10,400 nt of DNA, taken from positions 1 to 10,400 of the forward strand of contig JAFGTH010000108.1 in assembly GCA_016934225.1 (NCBI GenBank), given 5' to 3'. Below the pieces are notes generated by a model, which was not told the DNA's origin, did not search any database, and saw only the letters and a program-made list of their open reading frames with translations. Shown here piece after piece: positions 6,542-10,400 of the stretch. The translations under genes and the position numbers were made by a program. This DNA comes from Lentisphaerota bacterium (lineage in GTDB: Bacteria > Verrucomicrobiota > Kiritimatiellia > UBA8416 > JAFGTH01). Every line of letters begins with the position of its first letter. Positions within the stretch are counted from its first letter, which is position 1.

Positions 6542-6551
6542 ACCTTGAACT
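6524..6551 (+). repeat. Degenerate 7-base tandem repeat spanning the anti-sigma start
   Basis: Four consecutive heptads can be read: TCGAACT, TGGGACT, TTGAACC, TTGAACT. The leader stop TGA and the TTG start codon of the anti-sigma gene both lie within this array. The repeat may have arisen by local slippage or insertion, and so created the present start. Confidence 0.6.
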
Positions 6552-9500
6552 GTAACGAAGTTAGACAACAACTAACCCGGTATTTACTGGGCGATCTTGG
6601 CAAGGCGGACACAGATGAGATTAAAACACATCTCGAAAATTGCGTCGGCTGCAGGGCGGCTGCGCACGAAATTGAACCGACCCTTGATCTTTTGCGCGAT
6701 GCCCTTGCAGCCGATACTGCAATACCGATCAAATTAACGGAGACGCATCGCGTAAAAATACGACAGTCGCTACCGGCAGTCGGGCGGGCTCTGAAACAGA
6801 AAAGACACGGAAACGTTGAGAATGCGTGGCCGCTTGCGTGGCTATTTAAGCCTCAGACCAACTTGGCGCGGTTCGCAGCGATGATTTTTGTTCTCGCCAC
6901 AGTGGTGGGGGGGCTTCTGATGTTGCCGGTTGTCAGCGTGTCGAGAGGACGTGATCGAAGAACCGGATCTATGAGCAATCTGCGTCAGATTGATAAAGCA
7001 AAAATGTACAAATTGGATCACGGTAGAGAACTTGATGCATTGGAAGATTTGACAAAATACGGTGCTGAGAAAGCATTTGTTGATACTGAATCAGGAGGGC
7101 GTATCGAGTACTTGGGCAGTCAGGATTCCGACGAGCGTTCGGACGAGGCAGTAGCCGTTGATCAACGCAAAGATGGAGTGAATGTGCTATGCCACGACGA
7201 ATCTGACGCATGGTATTCGGCAGATGATGATATAACGGGCAAGGCTGCAAATCGCTCCCCAATGGAGCCGACGAGGAGACTCAAGGTGAGACCGTCGTCT
7301 TTGGTTGAGGAGTCTCGTCGGTTTCCGCGTCGTTCGGAACTGCAACTTGACGAAATATCTCCAGTGAACGCTCCAATGTTCCAGTCTTTGGAAGGCGTTG
7401 CCAAGGAGTCCGATGTGTATGCGGCAAAAAACAAATTGACGCGTGTTGGGGATCATAAAGGAATAACAAGTCCATGCGATTCCTCGGTTATGCCGGCGGC
7501 GGGAATGGGGGATGGAGAGATGGTCACATCGTCGGAGTGGAAACGCGAACGGACAGAGGCAACCAAACGGCAGGATCGCAGTGAGGAATCCGAAACGCGA
7601 CTTCGTCGCTCACCAGCAATGTCGCAACAAAATCTTTCCATGATGAAACTGGGCAGTCGGCCGACGTCACATACTGTACAGGCGGACATGGGAAAACCGG
7701 CGAGCGCATTAACGTTGTCTGGGAAGAGTAACAGTCAACGAATTCCAGATTCCGGGCAATTGTCCGATGAACGCAATGAATATAAAGAAGTCCGAATTGC
7801 CGAGCCGTTTGCGGATGCGTTGACTGGACGGGCAGATCCGAAAATTCAGACTGAGGGAGATGTGTGCTTCAGCCCTGCTCCGACAGCGTTCGACTCAGTT
7901 GCTATGGTTAAGAGTCCTATGATTATGAAGGGTATTTACGGAAGTCGAACGCCGGGTTCTCGCGGCTCTGCCCTCGGGCAATATGGCGGCAGTGCGACTA
8001 CGGAAGAGAGTGTGCTTAGATCATTGCGCTGGTTGAAGACGAAGCAGAGACGGGACGGTTCCTGGGGCGGCAGTGTGGCTGATACAAGTGTCGGCCTGTT
8101 GGCATTCCTGGCTCATGGTGAAACGCCCGCTTCCAGCGAATTTGGCGAGACAACAGAGAAAGCGATTCGCCATCTTGCAGCAACCGTGCGTCAGGATGGA
8201 CGGTTGTCCGACAACCCAGAGGAACATGCCAAGGCTGTCTATGCGCTGAATGAAGCATATGCCCTGACTCGTTTGCCGATACTGCGAAATGTTTCAGAGA
8301 AGGCCGTGCGCGCCATGATCGAGAATCTGTCGTCTGGGCAGGAAGTTACCGGTTGGGATGCTTCGGCGCTCAAAGCAGCACAGATGGCAGGAGTGGAGCC
8401 GAGCGGCATAAATGAAGCAATTAGCATTGTCGTTCAAAAATTGCAAGAAAGAGATTCGGCCGATGCTGCGCTTGGCCTTCAAATACTTGGCGCGGCAGAC
8501 GACGCTGAAGTGATCGAGAAAATTCATACTGTTGCGGACGATAAGATAATTATAGCCGGAAGAAACAAGCTTGAAGATGTATATTTTGCAAATCAGGCTG
8601 CGTTCCATCAGGGCGGTGCAACATGGCGCAATTGGAACAAAGCGCTTTCCCCTCAGCTTGTGAAAAGCCAGATTGTGTTGTCGAAACAAGTAAACGGAAA
8701 GAAAAGCACAGGTTTCTGGGGTGCTATCAATGGAGAGGAAGATCCGGACACAATCTACAATACAGCGCTGGCGTCTCTAATATGCCAGGTGTACTACCGT
8801 TATCTTCCGACATTCCGTAGTGGCGGGGCGAGAGACAACCTCATTGTTGATGACAGGGAAATTGAGATAGAAATAGATTTCGAACACAAACCGGAAGAAG
8901 ATCCTGATGGCCCGAGGTTCAAGGCAGTTGGTGTTAATCCATTTGTTCGAACAAAGGATCAGGCGTTTTCCACTTTTGCGATTGATGTGGATACCGCAGC
9001 TTACACACTCGCTCGAAACTACATGTTGCGTGGTTATCTGCCGCCAGCGGAATCAGTGCGGACTGAGGAATTTATCAATTTCTTTGACTATGCGTACAAG
9101 CCTCCTGAAAAAGGCACGTTTGCCGTCTACACCGACGTTGCGCCGTCGCAGTTCGGGCGCGGCTTGCACATGCTGAAAATAGGCGTCAAGGGACGACGGC
9201 TTGGACGCGAGGAACAGCGCCGGGCGGCATTGACTTTTGTGGTGGACACCTCCGGATCCATGAACACGCTTGATCGGATCGGACTGATTAAAACATCAAT
9301 GACAATGCTGCTCGACAGACTTGATCCTGACGACGTTGTGTCAATTGTTCAATTCGGGTCGCACGCAAGGATTGTTCTCGAGCATGTACTCGCAGCCAAG
9401 AGGGCAATAATACTTACCGCCATAGATCGTCTTCAGGCATCGGGGTCAACCAATTTGGAAGAGGCTATGAGGCTTGGATATCTTGTAGCGATTCGGAACT

Positions 9501-10306
9501 TTGTCAGCGGCGGGTCTAATAAGGTTCTGGTCTTGTCAGACGGAGCAGCGAATTTAGGCGCAAATGCAGCGGAAGAAATTCTTAACGATGTGGCAAAGTA
9601 CAAGAAACAAGGCGTTCAGTGTTTTGTGTTTGGGTTTGGAATAGGCACATATAATGATTCCATGCTTGAGACATTGGCAAACAAGGGTGATGGAACGTAC
9701 AATTTTATTGATTCCGAAGACGAAGCGCGCCGACTGTTTGTTGAGGAGTTCGGGGCGACTCTGAACACAATTGCATCTGACGTGAAAATTCAAGTGGAAT
9801 TCAATCCTGCTTATGTGAATCAATATCGTCAACTTGGTTATGAAAACAGGCAGCTCACAAAGGAACAATTTCGGGATGACGCGGTTGATGCGGGTGAAGT
9901 TGGATCGGGTCAGTCGGTGACGGCGCTCTATGAGGTTAAATTGGAGAAGACCGGCCAGCAGCCAAAACCAGCGTCAGTGAGTGAAGTTGTTATTGCTATT
10001 GTGCGGGTTCGGTACAGACGAACGGACACCGGCGCGATAGAGGAGATGGAACATCACATACGGCGATCATCAGTTAAAGAAAATTTTGAACAGGCTGATG
10101 TTCAGTTCAAACTGGCTGTTGCTGTTGCGGAATTTGCCGAGATTCTGCGCGGTTCGCCTTATGCCGAAAGCGAATTTGAAAGTGTGGCGAAAGTGCTAAG
10201 ACCGGTTGCGCTGGAGTTGAATCTTGACGAACGGGTTCAGGAATTGACTCGACTTGTGAGTGGGGCAAGAGGCATGAGCAGGGGGGCGAGTCCGGAGCAG
10301 CGCTAG
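6545..10306 (+). CDS. Giant membrane anti-sigma factor fused to toroid and YfbK-type VWA domains
   Basis: A 1253-residue composite protein. Residues 1-40 form a zinc-binding anti-sigma domain (C3; H29-x3-C33-x2-C36), expected to bind the adjacent ECF sigma in the cytoplasm. A single TM helix lies at about 110-132. It runs into a pseudopilin-like helix (MSNLRQIDKAKMYKLDHG, 143-160) and a short GGRIEYLG strand. Residues about 200-460 are charged, Ser-rich and probably disordered. A Gly/Arg tract (461-486) leads to an alpha/alpha toroid of squalene-cyclase/prenyltransferase type (487-757; LRWLKTKQRRDGSWGG). A YfbK N-terminal motif (798-850) precedes a VWA domain with an intact MIDAS: D901-x-S903-x-S905, T969, D999. 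A DUF3520-like domain ends the protein (about 1085-1250). The start is a TTG with no Shine-Dalgarno; the in-frame leader at 6440 may supply ribosomes. The toroid and VWA parts would face the cell exterior and probably sense or bind ligands. Domain calls are strong; the regulatory role is inferred from the sigma gene. Confidence 0.93.
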   Translation: MNCNEVRQQLTRYLLGDLGKADTDEIKTHLENCVGCRAAAHEIEPTLDLLRDALAADTAIPIKLTETHRVKIRQSLPAVGRALKQKRHGNVENAWPLAWLFKPQTNLARFAAMIFVLATVVGGLLMLPVVSVSRGRDRRTGSMSNLRQIDKAKMYKLDHGRELDALEDLTKYGAEKAFVDTESGGRIEYLGSQDSDERSDEAVAVDQRKDGVNVLCHDESDAWYSADDDITGKAANRSPMEPTRRLKVRPSSLVEESRRFPRRSELQLDEISPVNAPMFQSLEGVAKESDVYAAKNKLTRVGDHKGITSPCDSSVMPAAGMGDGEMVTSSEWKRERTEATKRQDRSEESETRLRRSPAMSQQNLSMMKLGSRPTSHTVQADMGKPASALTLSGKSNSQRIPDSGQLSDERNEYKEVRIAEPFADALTGRADPKIQTEGDVCFSPAPTAFDSVAMVKSPMIMKGIYGSRTPGSRGSALGQYGGSATTEESVLRSLRWLKTKQRRDGSWGGSVADTSVGLLAFLAHGETPASSEFGETTEKAIRHLAATVRQDGRLSDNPEEHAKAVYALNEAYALTRLPILRNVSEKAVRAMIENLSSGQEVTGWDASALKAAQMAGVEPSGINEAISIVVQKLQERDSADAALGLQILGAADDAEVIEKIHTVADDKIIIAGRNKLEDVYFANQAAFHQGGATWRNWNKALSPQLVKSQIVLSKQVNGKKSTGFWGAINGEEDPDTIYNTALASLICQVYYRYLPTFRSGGARDNLIVDDREIEIEIDFEHKPEEDPDGPRFKAVGVNPFVRTKDQAFSTFAIDVDTAAYTLARNYMLRGYLPPAESVRTEEFINFFDYAYKPPEKGTFAVYTDVAPSQFGRGLHMLKIGVKGRRLGREEQRRAALTFVVDTSGSMNTLDRIGLIKTSMTMLLDRLDPDDVVSIVQFGSHARIVLEHVLAAKRAIILTAIDRLQASGSTNLEEAMRLGYLVAIRNFVSGGSNKVLVLSDGAANLGANAAEEILNDVAKYKKQGVQCFVFGFGIGTYNDSMLETLANKGDGTYNFIDSEDEARRLFVEEFGATLNTIASDVKIQVEFNPAYVNQYRQLGYENRQLTKEQFRDDAVDAGEVGSGQSVTALYEVKLEKTGQQPKPASVSEVVIAIVRVRYRRTDTGAIEEMEHHIRRSSVKENFEQADVQFKLAVAVAEFAEILRGSPYAESEFESVAKVLRPVALELNLDERVQELTRLVSGARGMSRGASPEQR

Positions 10307-10319
10307 TCGCTTGGCTGGA

Positions 10320-10335
10320 GCAGTGCGGACACTGC
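10320..10335. terminator. Hairpin after the anti-sigma gene
   Basis: GCAGTG-CGGA-CACTGC gives a perfect 6-bp stem with a 4-base loop, 14 bases after the stop codon. No T-run follows, so it would be at best a weak or Rho-assisted terminator. A GC-rich stretch and GAGGGG (10366-10371) follow, and several ATG codons lie near the right edge. A downstream gene may start there, but too little is visible to call it. Confidence 0.3.
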
Positions 10336-10400
10336 CAGGCCGGCGCGCAAGCGCATGCTCCTCTTGAGGGGATATGGTATATGGAGATGAACATATAATG

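Noticed and set aside
9554..9868. Minus-strand 104-codon frame opposite the VWA domain
   Set aside because: It lies wholly within a strongly supported coding region and shows no ribosome site or family motif.
10366..10400. Possible start of another gene at the right edge (GAGGGG with nearby ATG codons)
   Set aside because: Spacing to the nearest ATG is too short or the frame closes at once, and fewer than ten codons are visible, so no gene can be supported.

Overview
The window shows a bacterial chromosome of moderate GC content. No rRNA, tRNA, CRISPR array or complete mobile element was recognised. A sulfatase, a stand-alone elongation factor G and a very large anti-sigma/VWA fusion protein together suggest a member of the Planctomycetes-Verrucomicrobia-Lentisphaerae group or a relative. 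This placement is an inference from gene content and protein style, not from a marker phylogeny.

Layout. Bases 1-222 hold the 3' end of a plus-strand gene that may end in a TraB/Tiki/DUF5694-like domain. From there to 1762 everything else lies on the minus strand and is mostly decayed: a small one-TM protein whose frame is detached from its start codon (134-381), an intact two-TM small protein (452-691), a frameshifted VapC-type PIN toxin (794-1193), its Phd/YefM-type antitoxin with an internal stop and frame changes (1190-1419), and a degenerate RelE/ParE-like toxin without an antitoxin (1469-1762). Intact minus-strand genes follow: a type I sulfatase (1781-3163) and elongation factor G (3454-5526).

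From 5893 the strand switches. An ECF sigma factor (5893-6450) is followed by a 33-codon leader frame (6440-6541), which has a perfect Shine-Dalgarno sequence and overlaps the sigma stop. A 1253-residue membrane protein (6545-10306) comes next. It joins, in order, a zinc-finger anti-sigma domain, one TM helix, a pseudopilin-like segment, a long disordered linker, an alpha/alpha toroid (prenyltransferase/squalene-cyclase-like repeats), and a YfbK-type VWA module with an intact MIDAS site and a DUF3520-like tail.

Working model (inference). The sigma factor is held at the membrane by the zinc-finger domain of the large protein. Its extracytoplasmic toroid and metal-dependent VWA domain would sense or bind an envelope protein or glycan and control sigma release. 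The leader frame is in phase with the large protein and separated from it by a single TGA, so it may couple their translation or mark a recent disruption of the original start. This operon is the most novel-looking part of the window. The left third looks like a decaying accessory region with two toxin-antitoxin remnants.
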